DNA of 64,000 nucleotides from an uncultured Clostridia bacterium. Lineage in GTDB: Bacteria; Bacillota; Clostridia; TANB77; CAG-508. Each line of letters starts with the position of its first letter. Position 1 is the first letter of the stretch. This document shows positions 49,325 through 57,681 of this stretch, one piece after another. Position numbers and translations under genes: made by a program. Where the stretch lies: contig CAQZSK010000002.1 of NCBI GenBank assembly GCA_948934525.1, positions 62,001-126,000 on the forward strand, written 5' to 3'. The notes under the pieces are model-generated. The model did no database searches and had not been told where the DNA came from. It saw only the letters and a list, made by a program, of their open reading frames with translations.

Positions 49325-49581
49325 GAGTGATTAAAATTTAATTTTACAATTACTGTAAAAAGTTGTCGAAAAAGTGATGACTTTTATTTTTTTTGTATTT
49401 CTTTATTTAATATAAAAAAATAGTTTATGTATATTGTTACTGAATATAGTTTGTTTTTATATTTGTTTCTTTGTTTTGTTATTCTTGCAATAAAAAAATA
49501 ACAGATAAAATGTATTTCTTGAAAATAATATACATAATATCTGTTATATTTTATTTTTTTGTAATTTTTTTATTGGTCTAT

Positions 49582-49611
49582 TTGACAATACTGTCGATAG
49601 TGTGCTATTAT
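49582..49611 (+). promoter_or_regulatory. Promoter with operator before the RHH gene
   Basis: TTGACA and TATTAT are 18 bases apart. ATACTGTCGATAGT, a near-palindrome, fills the spacer. Confidence 0.7.
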
Positions 49612-49633
49612 GTTTATAAAAAAGGAGAAAAAA

Positions 49634-49819
49634 ATGTCTAGAAATTATCGAAAAGAAGCTGAGTGGCAGAAACAAAAATATAAAAGAATTGAGTTGAGAG
49701 TAGATAAAAAATTAGGTGAAGAATTTATTGATTTGTTAGAAAGCAAAGGGATTTCAAGAAATGATTGGGGTACAGAACAGATAAAAAGATTTTTGAAAAA
49801 TAATAAGAAAAATGCTTGA
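49634..49819 (+). CDS. Ribbon-helix-helix repressor
   Basis: 61 residues: a basic start, the strand KRIELRVDKKL and two helices, like Arc/MetJ-type proteins. ATG 49634 follows AAAAGGAG. The same operator core occurs in its own promoter and in that of the next gene, so it probably controls both. Confidence 0.7.
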   Translation: MSRNYRKEAEWQKQKYKRIELRVDKKLGEEFIDLLESKGISRNDWGTEQIKRFLKNNKKNA

Positions 49820-49844
49820 CATACTGTCGACAGTATGGTATAAT
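49816..49844 (+). promoter_or_regulatory. Consensus promoter with an 18-bp palindromic operator
   Basis: TTGACA, 17 bases, TATAAT. The palindrome CATACTGTCGACAGTATG (49820-49837) overlaps the -35 box and spacer. Confidence 0.8.
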
Positions 49845-49903
49845 ATTATTAATAAAAGAGATAAGACTAGAGCAAATGCCTAGCACTCTGTAGGAGAAAG
49901 ATT

Positions 49904-50239
49904 ATGAAAGAATTAAATAAAGAAGAATTAGTAAAAAAAGCTTTTGCTGGATATGTTGAATATGCAGACAATGAAAATAAGGTAGTTGTTGATTTGAATG
50001 GGTTTGATGAAGAAATAAAAGAATATTTATTAAGTAAACATATTGATGATGAAGATTATGTTTATTATGATGACGAAGAATATGATGACTTAGGAATTGA
50101 ATTGAATAAATTATTAGTAAAAGTGTTTAAAGATAACGGTTATGTCGTTTATAGTTCTGGGGATATTTATGCTGAGGATGGAAAGTTTATAACAGTCTCT
50201 TCAGATACCAATATTGCAATTAAAGAAGAATTAGTATAG
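49904..50239 (+). CDS. Acidic protein of unknown function
   Basis: 111 residues, very acidic in the middle (DDEDYVYYDDEEYDD). No family recognised. It is under the RHH-type operator and precedes two terminator hairpins. Confidence 0.6.
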   Translation: MKELNKEELVKKAFAGYVEYADNENKVVVDLNGFDEEIKEYLLSKHIDDEDYVYYDDEEYDDLGIELNKLLVKVFKDNGYVVYSSGDIYAEDGKFITVSSDTNIAIKEELV

Positions 50240-50365
50240 ATTATATAATTCCTTTTAATATATTAGAACTTTAGTTTTAAACAAAAAATTATTGTTAAAT
50301 GAAAGTTTTAAAGACAATTAAATAAATATGTAAATAAAAAATAAAATTATATTAATGTATAGAAT

Positions 50366-50473
50366 GACGGTTAACTGCGCCCCTGTGTATTTGCATACAC
50401 TAAAATGGGGGCTCAACTAACCGTCTTTTTTTTGAGATGGCTCTGCTCCCAACAAGGGGTGCAAAACCATCTC
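50366..50473 (+). terminator. Two consecutive hairpins
   Basis: GACGGTTA...TAACCGTC with an inner GCGCCCC/GGGGGC pairing and a run of eight or more T, then GAGATGG...CCATCTC. The rest of the 50240-50668 gap is AT-rich with nothing else supported. Confidence 0.75.
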
Positions 50474-50668
50474 TGTTATATAATATGCTATTACTAGTTA
50501 TTATATGCTATTAATTTAATTATCTTAGATTAAATGGTCTAGATTAAGTTCTAAGTAGGTTCTTTATTAAATAATTATCTAATTATATTTTTTCTTATTT
50601 TGCGTGATAAAACGACGCAACGTTTTAGTGAAAAGCCTCGCTGGCGTTTGAAGTGGTTTTATATGTCT

Positions 50669-51187
50669 CTATCTTTTTATATCTTCTTGTAATATTATTT
50701 CTAATTTTTCTATATTGTAAGTATTGTTTGCTTCTATTCTATGTAGTGGAATATTTACTTTTTGAAATAAATTGTCTTTAAAATTATCTATTTGTTTTGC
50801 TTTTTTTGTATTGTGTGTGTAGTCATCTAATTCTATGCAAGAAACTATTTTACAATTTTTGTTGTTTACTATTGTAAAATCAACACTTCTTGATTTGATT
50901 CTATTTCTGTCTGTAGTATTGTTGTCAGATACCTGTATAATTTTTTCTAGGTCAACTTGCGTAAATATTGTTAGTTGTAATTTGTCTGTTACTTTTTTTA
51001 GTTCTCTATAAAATATTAATTCTGTTTGTGTCATAATATAGTGTTTGGTTGTGTACTTTGATAAATTTATGTTTTTTTGATTTGAAATAGTAGGTTGTTC
51101 TATTGTTTGATTATTTTTATTTATTATGGTTTTGTCTATTACTAATATGATAATTACAAATATTATTCCTATGATTAAAAATTGCAT
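50669..51187 (-). CDS. Membrane-anchored DUF2726 protein
   Basis: 172 residues: N-terminal hydrophobic helix, then a DUF2726 domain (TQTELIFYRELKKV, SVDFTIVNN, SCIELDDYTH), related to restriction-endonuclease-like folds. Prophage cargo of unknown role. Three bases separate it from the repressor upstream. Confidence 0.65.
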   Translation of the reverse strand: MQFLIIGIIFVIIILVIDKTIINKNNQTIEQPTISNQKNINLSKYTTKHYIMTQTELIFYRELKKVTDKLQLTIFTQVDLEKIIQVSDNNTTDRNRIKSRSVDFTIVNNKNCKIVSCIELDDYTHNTKKAKQIDNFKDNLFQKVNIPLHRIEANNTYNIEKLEIILQEDIKR

Positions 51188-51190
51188 TTC

Positions 51191-51412
51191 TTATTTCTCC
51201 TTTATAAATTCTTTTCTATTAGTTCTTTCTAATATGTAATCTGTACTGGTGTTGTAAAAATCTGCTAATTTGATTAGACAGTCTAATGGAATATCTCTTT
51301 GTCCACTTTCATATCTAGCATATTGTTGTTGTTTCATTTTTAGTATATTAGCTATATTTGTTTGTTTTAGGTCTTTGTCTTCTCTTAATTCTCTTAATCT
51401 TTTTAAGAACAT
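51191..51412 (-). CDS. XRE-family HTH repressor
   Basis: 73 residues: the LRELREDKDLKQTNIAN and QQQYARYESGQRDIP helices of a Cro/cI-type HTH. ATG 51412 has GGAG upstream. It is divergent from the structural genes and presumably controls them. Confidence 0.8.
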   Translation of the reverse strand: MFLKRLRELREDKDLKQTNIANILKMKQQQYARYESGQRDIPLDCLIKLADFYNTSTDYILERTNRKEFIKEK

Positions 51413-51442
51413 AAAAATTTTCTCCTTTCCTATTGACATTTT

Positions 51443-51488
51443 AACCGAATGGTTGTAAGATATAAAAAGTAACAACTATATGGTTGTT
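51443..51488. promoter_or_regulatory. Operator region of the XRE repressor
   Basis: The palindrome AACAACTATATGGTTGTT (51471-51488) and a half-similar AACCGAATGGTTGT (51443-51456) lie between the divergent genes. Confidence 0.6.
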
Positions 51489-51563
51489 AAAATTTACTAT
51501 TAGGAAGTGTACTGACCTGACGGTATTATTTCCTTTTAGTAGATTATTAGTCAGGAGGTACAT

Positions 51564-51746
51564 ATGAATAAAGAAAAATATAAAACTAATTGTTTTGGCT
51601 ATTGTATCACACGAAGTGGAGGTATTAAATGTTCTGCTTTGTTGAAGATAGATTGTCAGAATTGTAAGTTTTTTAAAAGTAGAAGTGATTATATTAAGAA
51701 TGTATTACCATTACAGTATAAAGAAGTCAGGGGGTGTATAACATAA
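51564..51746 (+). CDS. Small Cys-rich phage protein
   Basis: 60 residues with eight Cys (NCFGYC, KCSAL, DCQNCKFF). Probably a zinc-binding protein. AGGAGG before ATG. First gene of the phage's rightward unit. Confidence 0.6.
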   Translation: MNKEKYKTNCFGYCITRSGGIKCSALLKIDCQNCKFFKSRSDYIKNVLPLQYKEVRGCIT

Positions 51747-51955
51747 GTGATTTCAGCGTTGAAGAGAAAATGGATTTGTTATATTGTCTAAATGAGAGAA
51801 AAAATAATATTATTGTTAAAATACAATTCTTTAATGAGATGGTTAAAGGAAGAAGTTCTTATAGTTTAGAGATACTTAAGAGTTGTTTGTTGTCTTGTGA
51901 AAAAGACTTAGATAGTGTTAATTTATTAATATTAAAAGTACAAAATTTATTATAG
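51734..51955 (+). CDS. Small phage protein, unknown
   Basis: About 70 residues, helical. Annotated from GTG 51734, but the GGGGG ribosome site at 51730-51734 overlaps this codon. By analogy with the next gene (GGGGG, 8-10 bases, start) initiation might be at ATA 51743 or ATG 51770. No family recognised. Confidence 0.5.
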   Translation: MYNISDFSVEEKMDLLYCLNERKNNIIVKIQFFNEMVKGRSSYSLEILKSCLLSCEKDLDSVNLLILKVQNLL

Positions 51956-51970
51956 TCAGGGGGTTTTTGT

Positions 51971-52156
51971 TTGGAAGTTAATTTTGATTCTTTAAGTGAT
52001 AAAGAAAAGGTAAGTGTAGTTTCTGTCTTGATAGTTTTTAGAGATTCTGTTAGAGATGATATTGAAAAAATAGAAGATTCAAAAAATATTTTAAAAGATA
52101 TTAATTTAATTTTAGAGAAAGTAATAGTTGGGGGGGGAAATTTAGATGAGGTGTAG
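51971..52156 (+). CDS. Small phage protein, unknown
   Basis: 61 residues from TTG 51971, with CAGGGGG 9 bases upstream. Helical, similar in length and composition to the previous one (each has an SDKEKV- or SVEEKM-like start), maybe a distant copy. Overlaps the next gene. Confidence 0.5.
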   Translation: MEVNFDSLSDKEKVSVVSVLIVFRDSVRDDIEKIEDSKNILKDINLILEKVIVGGGNLDEV

Positions 52157-52448
52157 TAATGAAGTTGTATTTAAAGGAATTGATGAGAGAGCAGGGGGAG
52201 TATTTAAGAATGACAAAGGGCAAGAAATAAAATACGATAAGGCTTTTTTTGTTCGTTTTGATGAAGAAGTTGAAGGGGAGTACCAGGAAAGAAAAGTAAA
52301 ATTTTCAGGAAGTGATTCTGGTTTATATTCTAGATTTAAGTCATTAAAATCATATGATAGGATTAATCTTGTTTTTGATATTATATTGGGAAATAATTCT
52401 TGTAAGGCTACTGTTGTTGATTTTGTACAATTACCAAAGAAAAATTAG
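52146..52448 (+). CDS. Putative ssDNA-binding protein
   Basis: 100 residues, beta-rich, with YQERKVKFSGSDSGLYSRFKSLK in the middle. Position before the coat gene and size fit the gene-V-type single-strand binding protein that filamentous phages need, but no clear family match is seen. A run of eight G serves as ribosome site. Confidence 0.45.
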   Translation: MRCSNEVVFKGIDERAGGVFKNDKGQEIKYDKAFFVRFDEEVEGEYQERKVKFSGSDSGLYSRFKSLKSYDRINLVFDIILGNNSCKATVVDFVQLPKKN

Positions 52449-52497
52449 TATATTATTTTAAATAATATAAATACAAAGGAAAAAGGAGGAAAAGCTA

Positions 52498-52698
52498 ATG
52501 GAAAATACTGTTTCTGTAGTTGAAACAATTAAACCATTGACAGATGCTCTTACTGCCTCTATCACTCCAGCGCAAATTGTTGCTATTATTGCTGGTGTAG
52601 TTGGTGTAGGTATGGGATTTGTCTTAATGTGGTTTGGAGTACGTAAAGGTATTTCTATTTTCAAAAAGGCTGTTATGAAAGGTAAAATTTCTGCCTAG
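52498..52698 (+). CDS. Major coat protein
   Basis: 66 residues: a polar start, one transmembrane helix (27-48, IVAIIAGVVGVGMGFVLMWF) and a basic end (KKAVMKGK). This is the standard inovirus major coat layout. AAGGAGG before ATG 52498. Confidence 0.82.
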   Translation: MENTVSVVETIKPLTDALTASITPAQIVAIIAGVVGVGMGFVLMWFGVRKGISIFKKAVMKGKISA

Positions 52699-52800
52699 TT
52701 TTAAAAATACAAAAGATAAAGTAATTTTATATTTATTGTCAGGGTGTTGCGGGGGGAGTTTATCTTCTCGCTTTTTATTATTTATGTAAGAGGTATTTAT

Positions 52801-53001
52801 GTGGAATATTGTGAGAATTATAAAAATGAATATGAGAAAGTTAGCGTTTTTTCTGAAAAAGGCAAGTCAGTTTTTGAATTTCACTTCCAAAAACTTGCTA
52901 AGAATTATCATGATTATCTTGCTGCTTATTTTGTTGTTGAAGGTGGTGTTTTAAAAGATGAGTTTAGATTTGTCAATGCTGGAAGGTTCTTTAAATCCTA
53001 A
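52801..53001 (+). CDS. Small phage protein, unknown
   Basis: About 66 residues from GTG 52801 with AAGAGG upstream; an in-frame GTG at 52744 gives a longer form that would include a CGG in its third codon, so I prefer the later start. Overlaps the start of the ATPase gene by 44 bases. Confidence 0.5.
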   Translation: MEYCENYKNEYEKVSVFSEKGKSVFEFHFQKLAKNYHDYLAAYFVVEGGVLKDEFRFVNAGRFFKS

Positions 53002-53673
53002 GAATATTTTTGAAATTTTAAAATATAGGGCCAATTTTACAAAAAATCATCCAGATTATTTTGACCCAGAGCGGTCTTTTGGTTTTTTGTGGTTCTCAAG
53101 GTTCTGGAAAAACGCTTTCAGCTGTTCAGTATATAAAAAAACTTTGTATAGAGTATCCTCGTGCAATACTTGTTACTAATACGAAAATAAATGGGCTTCC
53201 AGCGCACACTGCTGTTGTGCCATATGAGCGGAATTGAGAGTTTGACTAAGTACGAAAATGGAGAATTTGGCGTTATTTATTTTATAGATGAAATACACTT
53301 AGAATTTAATTCTTTGGAAAGTAAAAATGTACCAATTGAGGTCATGATTGAAGTTAGTCAACAACGTAAACAAAGAAAGCATATCATAGGGACTTCGCAA
53401 GTTTATATGAGAATGGCTAAGGCTTTGAGGGAGCAAATTAAGAATGTTGTTATATGTAAGAATGTTCTTGGTTGTTTACAAATAAATAGACTTGTAAATG
53501 GTGAAACGGCTAGGGAAGTTGACGGAGAATTAAAATTTGATACTACAAAACTGTTCTTGTGGTTTCATAGTCCAGATTTATATAATTCGTATGATACGTA
53601 TGCAAAAATGAAAAGATATCGAGATGAGTGGAAGGGAGTACCAGGACAAAAATTGTATGGTGATAAAGACTGA
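52958..53673 (+). CDS. Zot-like assembly ATPase, two CGG +1 shift sites
   Basis: Morphogenesis ATPase (pI/Zot type) of filamentous phages. ATG 52958 reads 38 codons to FDPE, then CGG at 53072-53074; skipping C gives GLLVFCGSQGSGKT, the strand and Walker A loop. After 52 more codons comes CGG at 53229-53231 in VVPYE; skipping C gives GIESLTKYE and then Walker B VIYFIDEIH. Total 237 residues. In the conventional frame the Walker A region reads as nonsense. Unlike many Zot proteins it shows no C-terminal transmembrane helix. Confidence 0.88.
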
Positions 53674-53737
53674 TTTAAAAGCTTTAAAAAAAGCTATTGA
53701 AAATGTACGTAAGATTAAAAAGAAAGGTGTGGTTTGA
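53657..53737 (+). CDS. 26-residue basic peptide
   Basis: A Lys-rich frame (KALKKAIENVRKIKKKG) overlapping the end of the ATPase gene and ending just before the next small gene. Coding is possible; no family. Confidence 0.35.
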   Translation: MVIKTDLKALKKAIENVRKIKKKGVV

Positions 53738-53739
53738 TT

Positions 53740-53875
53740 TTGGATTATTCTGTTATTTTTGGTGTTGTTGGTGACGTTTTAAAGACTGCATTACCAATTC
53801 GGTATTGTTTTTATTTTGAGTGAAAGAGTTGTGCAATTGTTCTTTTATTTTGCATTTCCTAAAATGTTTAAGTAG
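53740..53875 (+). CDS. 44-residue phage membrane protein, one CGG +1 shift site
   Basis: TTG 53740 reads 20 codons (DYSVIFGVVGDVLKTALPI) to CGG at 53800-53802. Skipping C gives GIVFILSERVVQLFFYFAFP and stops at 53875 beside the next ribosome site. The whole is one hydrophobic segment with a basic end, like minor coat proteins of Gram-positive filamentous phages. Without the shift it would end after a few unrelated residues. Confidence 0.72.
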
Positions 53876-53887
53876 GAGGTTTTTTTG

Positions 53888-54040
53888 ATGGATTATAGTT
53901 ATATTTTAACACAAATATCTAATAACCAATTAGATATTTTAAGTAAAATGGATATGTTTCAAAAAGGAATTGATACTCTCGTTTTGCTTTTTGCTATATT
54001 TTTTCTTTATCTTTTCTTACGAAATTTATTAAAAAGCTAG
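53888..54040 (+). CDS. Small phage membrane protein
   Basis: 50 residues: a polar helical start and one transmembrane helix (30-44). AGGAGG before ATG 53888. Probably a minor capsid protein. Confidence 0.65.
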   Translation: MDYSYILTQISNNQLDILSKMDMFQKGIDTLVLLFAIFFLYLFLRNLLKS

Positions 54041-54049
54041 GGGGTATTT

Positions 54050-55467
54050 ATGAAAAATAAAATTTTAATTTCGTTAATATTTTTGATTTGTATTTTTTTA
54101 ATACCTTCTTTTTGTGCTGCTTCATTTGATTTTAATTTTGATGGTAAAGATTATAGTTTGCCAGATTTTCTTCATTTTGATGATTTTTTTATTGTTAAAT
54201 ATGATTTCGGAATAGATATTATATCATTCGAAAGTTTTGTTGATTGCTATGTAAAAAAGTCGTCTTCTTCTGATGGTTATGATTTTTTGTACAAAACTTC
54301 TGCTTTTTATTGGAGTCGTTTGTATAATGGTAATAGTAGTTATAATATTTTGCACAATGGTGAGATTAAAAAAGGTGGTATTCTTAGTACTGGTGGTGGA
54401 ACTTTTATTTATTCTACTTTTGATATGCGAACTGAAGAAGGGGATATTATTTTTGATTCTAGTACAAAAATTAAATTTAATTTAACTGTTGAACCGACTG
54501 AAAAAACTACTAATGTTCCAGTTGTTATTCATACTGATTATTATTCACTAGAAGATTTTTCAGATATTTTAGTACAATATTCTTATGATAATAAGGTATA
54601 TGAAACTTGTAAGTGGAGAAGGCTTACGGATAGTGAAAGTGTATATGATGGAATGTATCAATTTTATTTAGAAGTATATAGTAATGATACATATTATTTT
54701 AAGTTTAGTAGTTTGAGGGATGACACTGAAGAATATTCTACGGTTGTTGTTAGGAATATAATCTATACTCAAGATAATCCTCGGAGATTATATTGATGGA
54801 AAATTTGACCCAACACCATTTTTGCGGCTATGAATATGTTTCAGATAGTGAAATATATATTACAACCCAAAAATTCTTTCTTCATGAGCTGATTGATTTA
54901 CAGTGTTATTATGCAAAAGATATCGAAGAAAAAGACATAGATGATATGTCTAAATGGACTAAAGTTGATACTAGAATATTTAAAGATGAGTTGACTGGAG
55001 AAGACACTTATCAGTTTTATTTTAGTGTCAAAAATGATGAATTCGATGGAGATGGTACTTACTATGTTAAGTTTTATAATGTCTTTCTTGATAAATGGAC
55101 TATTTCTAGTATTAAGATAAATTTTAATGATATCTTAGCTATCGATGGTTCTTGGCTTTTTAAATATGTAAAGTTTTTTAGGGAACGTTTTGGTTTTTTA
55201 GTATACCCATTTGATTTAGCTATTAATGTGTTAAATAGAGTGAAAAATATTAAGTTTGATGAACCTTGCTTTGATATTCCTGATTTGAAAGAGCCCTTCA
55301 CAAACCAAAAACTTATTTCTGCAACTCATTTTAGTTTTAATGATTTGTTAGAGAATGAGGTTTTTAATAATATTCATAATATTTATTTAATTGTTGTTGA
55401 CGTTATTATTGTTTTTGCTCTAGTTAATTTACTGAAAAATAAAATTATGGGGGTAGTTGAAAAATGA
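54050..55467 (+). CDS. pIII-like adsorption protein, two CGG +1 shift sites
   Basis: ATG 54050 reads a signal peptide (ISLIFLICIFLIPSFCA) and 244 codons in all to NP, then CGG at 54782-54784; skipping C gives GDYIDGKFDPTPFL, then CGG at 54825-54827; skipping C gives GYEYVSDSEIYIT and runs to 55467. The joined protein has 471 residues and ends in a transmembrane helix. Its two halves carry similar domains (YDGMYQFYLEVYSNDTYYFKF and DTYQFYFSVKND...TYYVKFYN). Signal peptide, repeated domains and C-terminal anchor match pIII-type receptor-binding proteins. Conventional reading gives two unrelated-looking ORFs. Confidence 0.82.
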
Positions 55468-55754
55468 TAGATATTTTTGCTAATGTTTTTGATACGCTTA
55501 TGGATTGGTTATATCATATAGTACAACTTGCTTTTAGTTGGATTAATATTCCAGCTTTTCCAGCTGGATTAGCTGGGTCTATTGATAGTTTTTTAGAGTT
55601 AGTATTTGATAATTTGAGTTTGTTAGGTTTTTTTATAAGGCCATCGACAATAAAATTAGTAGTTCCTGTTTTATTAATTGTTGTTAATTTTGAGTTGATA
55701 TATAAGCTAGTTATGTGGATTATTAGAAAATTGCCGTTTGTTTCAATACAGTAG
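55464..55754 (+). CDS. Minor capsid-like membrane protein
   Basis: 96 residues with about three hydrophobic segments; it overlaps the pIII-like gene by 4 bases, as pVI does in other filamentous phages. Family assignment is by position. Confidence 0.6.
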   Translation: MIDIFANVFDTLMDWLYHIVQLAFSWINIPAFPAGLAGSIDSFLELVFDNLSLLGFFIRPSTIKLVVPVLLIVVNFELIYKLVMWIIRKLPFVSIQ

Positions 55755-55811
55755 TTGCTCCAGGAATATTAGTGAACATATGCTAAGTAGCTCTTCTTTG
55801 ATATGCGGGGG

Positions 55812-55915
55812 TTGCGATTAGCCGCCCGTATGGGCGGCATCGCAAGAGGGGGATAGTCCCCCTAAACAACAAAGGAAAAAATGGAATACCGTTTCTATCT
55901 AACAAGCGGTATTCC
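55812..55915 (+). other. Hairpin cluster, candidate phage replication origin/packaging signal
   Basis: Three stems in 104 bases: TTGCGAT-GCCGCCC...GGGCGGC-ATCGCAA (55812-55845), AGGGGGATAGTCCCCCT (55847-55863) and GGAATACCG...CGGTATTCC (55883-55915). They are GC-rich islands in AT-rich DNA, between capsid and initiator genes, where filamentous phages keep origins and packaging signals. Confidence 0.65.
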
Positions 55916-56047
55916 TTGCTGAATATAGCAATTAAAAAACTGAAAAAAATCGTTGAAAACGTTGTTGGAGTAAGTAATGAGTCAGGTTACTTTTTGATTA
56001 TGCGTTTTTTCAATTTCTTTATATAAATTAACTTTGGAGGTTTTCTT

Positions 56048-56956
56048 ATGAAATTGGAAGATTTGTATCATATAAAAGCAAAAGAAAAAGACAATATAAT
56101 GTATTCTATAGATATGTTAAGACTAAAAACTTATATTTCGTATTCTAAATTTAGTGAAATAGAATTTCGTTTTCAGACTTGTTGGAGGGATTACGTTAAG
56201 AAGAATTTTGGTTCTTCGCAAATACAGAATTTCTTTTATAATTATGTAATTGAGACGAAAGATGGTAATAGTTTTTGGTTTGGATTTTTGCATAATTCTG
56301 AAAATAGAAGATTTGAGCAAAAGAAAAAAGAAGTTTTTACAGATGATGTTTATAATTTTACTATAGAATTCAATCCAAATAAGTTAAAGGATTTTTTTAT
56401 ACTGTATTACTTTTTTAATTTGTCAGAAGATTGGTATCTTGTAAGTTATGATTTAGCATTTGATATTAAAGTTAATATTTTAGATTTAATTTGGGATTTG
56501 TCTGGGAAACGTCTTGAACAGATAGATAATAGGGGACTTGATAAGAAAACTATTTATGTAGGAAAAGGGGATGGGCGTGTAAAGATTTATAATAAGAAAG
56601 AAGAAAGTAAGCTTGAAATAACAGGAAGTTTAACTAGAATAGAAATGAGTAGAAGTGGAAATAATTTTGAGATTCGTAAAATTAAGATTTGGAAGTATGA
56701 CGAGTTGTTTCCACATATATATTTAAATAACTATGTTTATAGTTTGTCTGATTATCGAGATAAAACTTTGTTAGCAATATTGTATGCTGTTCAAAATGGC
56801 TATCCATTGCGTGATTTGACACGATATATGCGAGATAAGATAAAAAATCTTCTTGAAGGGGGATATATGATAAAATTTGATAATAGAACAGTGGAAGAAC
56901 TTTTATTTTCAATAATTACTTATTATTTTGCTAATTCGAAGGTAAAATGGTGGTAA
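56048..56956 (+). CDS. Rep_trans-type replication initiator
   Basis: 302 residues. The middle has the family segment KTIYVGKGDGRVKIYNKKEE and a following RIEMSR, as in rolling-circle initiators (PF02486 type) of plasmids and Gram-positive filamentous phages. It would nick the origin upstream. GGAGG before ATG 56048. Confidence 0.8.
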   Translation: MKLEDLYHIKAKEKDNIMYSIDMLRLKTYISYSKFSEIEFRFQTCWRDYVKKNFGSSQIQNFFYNYVIETKDGNSFWFGFLHNSENRRFEQKKKEVFTDDVYNFTIEFNPNKLKDFFILYYFFNLSEDWYLVSYDLAFDIKVNILDLIWDLSGKRLEQIDNRGLDKKTIYVGKGDGRVKIYNKKEESKLEITGSLTRIEMSRSGNNFEIRKIKIWKYDELFPHIYLNNYVYSLSDYRDKTLLAILYAVQNGYPLRDLTRYMRDKIKNLLEGGYMIKFDNRTVEELLFSIITYYFANSKVKWW

Positions 56957-56957
56957 T

Positions 56958-57158
56958 ATGGATATTTTTGATTTTGAATTAAAAAGAGTTCGCTTTTATG
57001 GAAAAAGTTCTGCTGATAGAAGGTCTGCTGTTGATATTCCAGCAATCTATCTTCAGAAGATGAAAATAGATGAGGAAGATTGTTATGTAAAAGTTACTTT
57101 TAATCATAAAACTAATCAAATTATTATAGAAAAGAGGAAAAACAGAATTGATTTTTAA
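56958..57158 (+). CDS. AbrB/SpoVT-like small protein
   Basis: 66 residues: RRSAVDIPAIYLQKMKI and KVTFNHKTNQIIIEK, the swapped-hairpin strand pattern of AbrB-type DNA-binding proteins. It starts one base after the initiator stop and is presumably a regulator of the phage. Confidence 0.65.
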   Translation: MDIFDFELKRVRFYGKSSADRRSAVDIPAIYLQKMKIDEEDCYVKVTFNHKTNQIIIEKRKNRIDF

Positions 57159-57273
57159 TGTTTTAAAAGTGATATTAATATTTATTTTTGTTGTTATTAT
57201 TATTTCAATGAATGAATAAGAGAGGTGTAAGGCCTCGCGTATGAAAAATACTTTTTTCAGAAAGGATTATTTT

Positions 57274-57447
57274 ATGGATTTTACAAAAAGTGAAATTAGA
57301 ACTATTCTGAGAGCTTTTATAATTTATGAAAAGAGTTTGCCTAGAGGTTTAAGAAGTAAAGGATTTTTTATAGATGGTATTACTTGTAAAGAAGATATTA
57401 TGAATATGATTCATATAAAGTCTAAACTTAATATTGCAAGTAGATAA
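57274..57447 (+). CDS. Small phage protein, unknown
   Basis: 57 residues from ATG 57274 (AAAGGA upstream), helical, no family. Its stop overlaps the right repeat. Confidence 0.5.
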   Translation: MDFTKSEIRTILRAFIIYEKSLPRGLRSKGFFIDGITCKEDIMNMIHIKSKLNIASR

Positions 57448-57515
57448 GGGGAAGAGCCTATTACTAGGCTCTAAGCCTATAATTTATATAAGTACAATTG
57501 CGCAAAATGTAAGTT
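57444..57515. repeat. Right 72-bp prophage repeat (attR), dif-like
   Basis: As the left copy, with the dif-like core at 57487-57514. Two of the three differences come from the hairpin loop being its own reverse complement: GAGCCTATTACTAGGCTC here, GAGCCTAGTAATAGGCTC on the left. Confidence 0.8.
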
Positions 57516-57681
57516 TTGCGCAATAAGGAGTGGGAATAAATTATCCTTCTTTGTTGTAATATCTTCTCTAATATTATTTAATCTATTCCAGGAATTGAAT
57601 ACATTTCTCTTAATATTCTTCATTAGTATCATGTCATTTTATTATTACTCTTTCTAATTTCCCTTTTAAGCCATTTTAATA

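Larger units (their letters stand above)
49325..57515 (+). mobile_element. Filamentous-phage (inovirus-like) prophage
   Basis: 8.2 kb between 72-bp direct repeats. It encodes a 66-residue coat protein, a Zot-like ATPase, a secreted/anchored pIII-like protein, small membrane proteins, an SSB-like protein, a Rep_trans initiator, two repressors and hairpin-rich origin DNA. It has no integrase; use of the host Xer proteins at a dif-like site is likely. Confidence 0.88.

Noticed and set aside
51734..52156. Tandem small phage genes as one frameshifted gene
   Set aside because: Each has its own GGGGG ribosome site and a separate stop, and no CGG lies between them.
52744..52800. In-frame CGG at 52750 as a seventeenth site
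   Set aside because: It lies before the likely GTG start at 52801, in a G-rich leader; skipping the C does not give a recognisable protein.
49253..57515. Prophage as an integrative plasmid or ICE
   Set aside because: Coat, Zot-like and pIII-like genes with no conjugation or plasmid maintenance genes fit a filamentous phage better.
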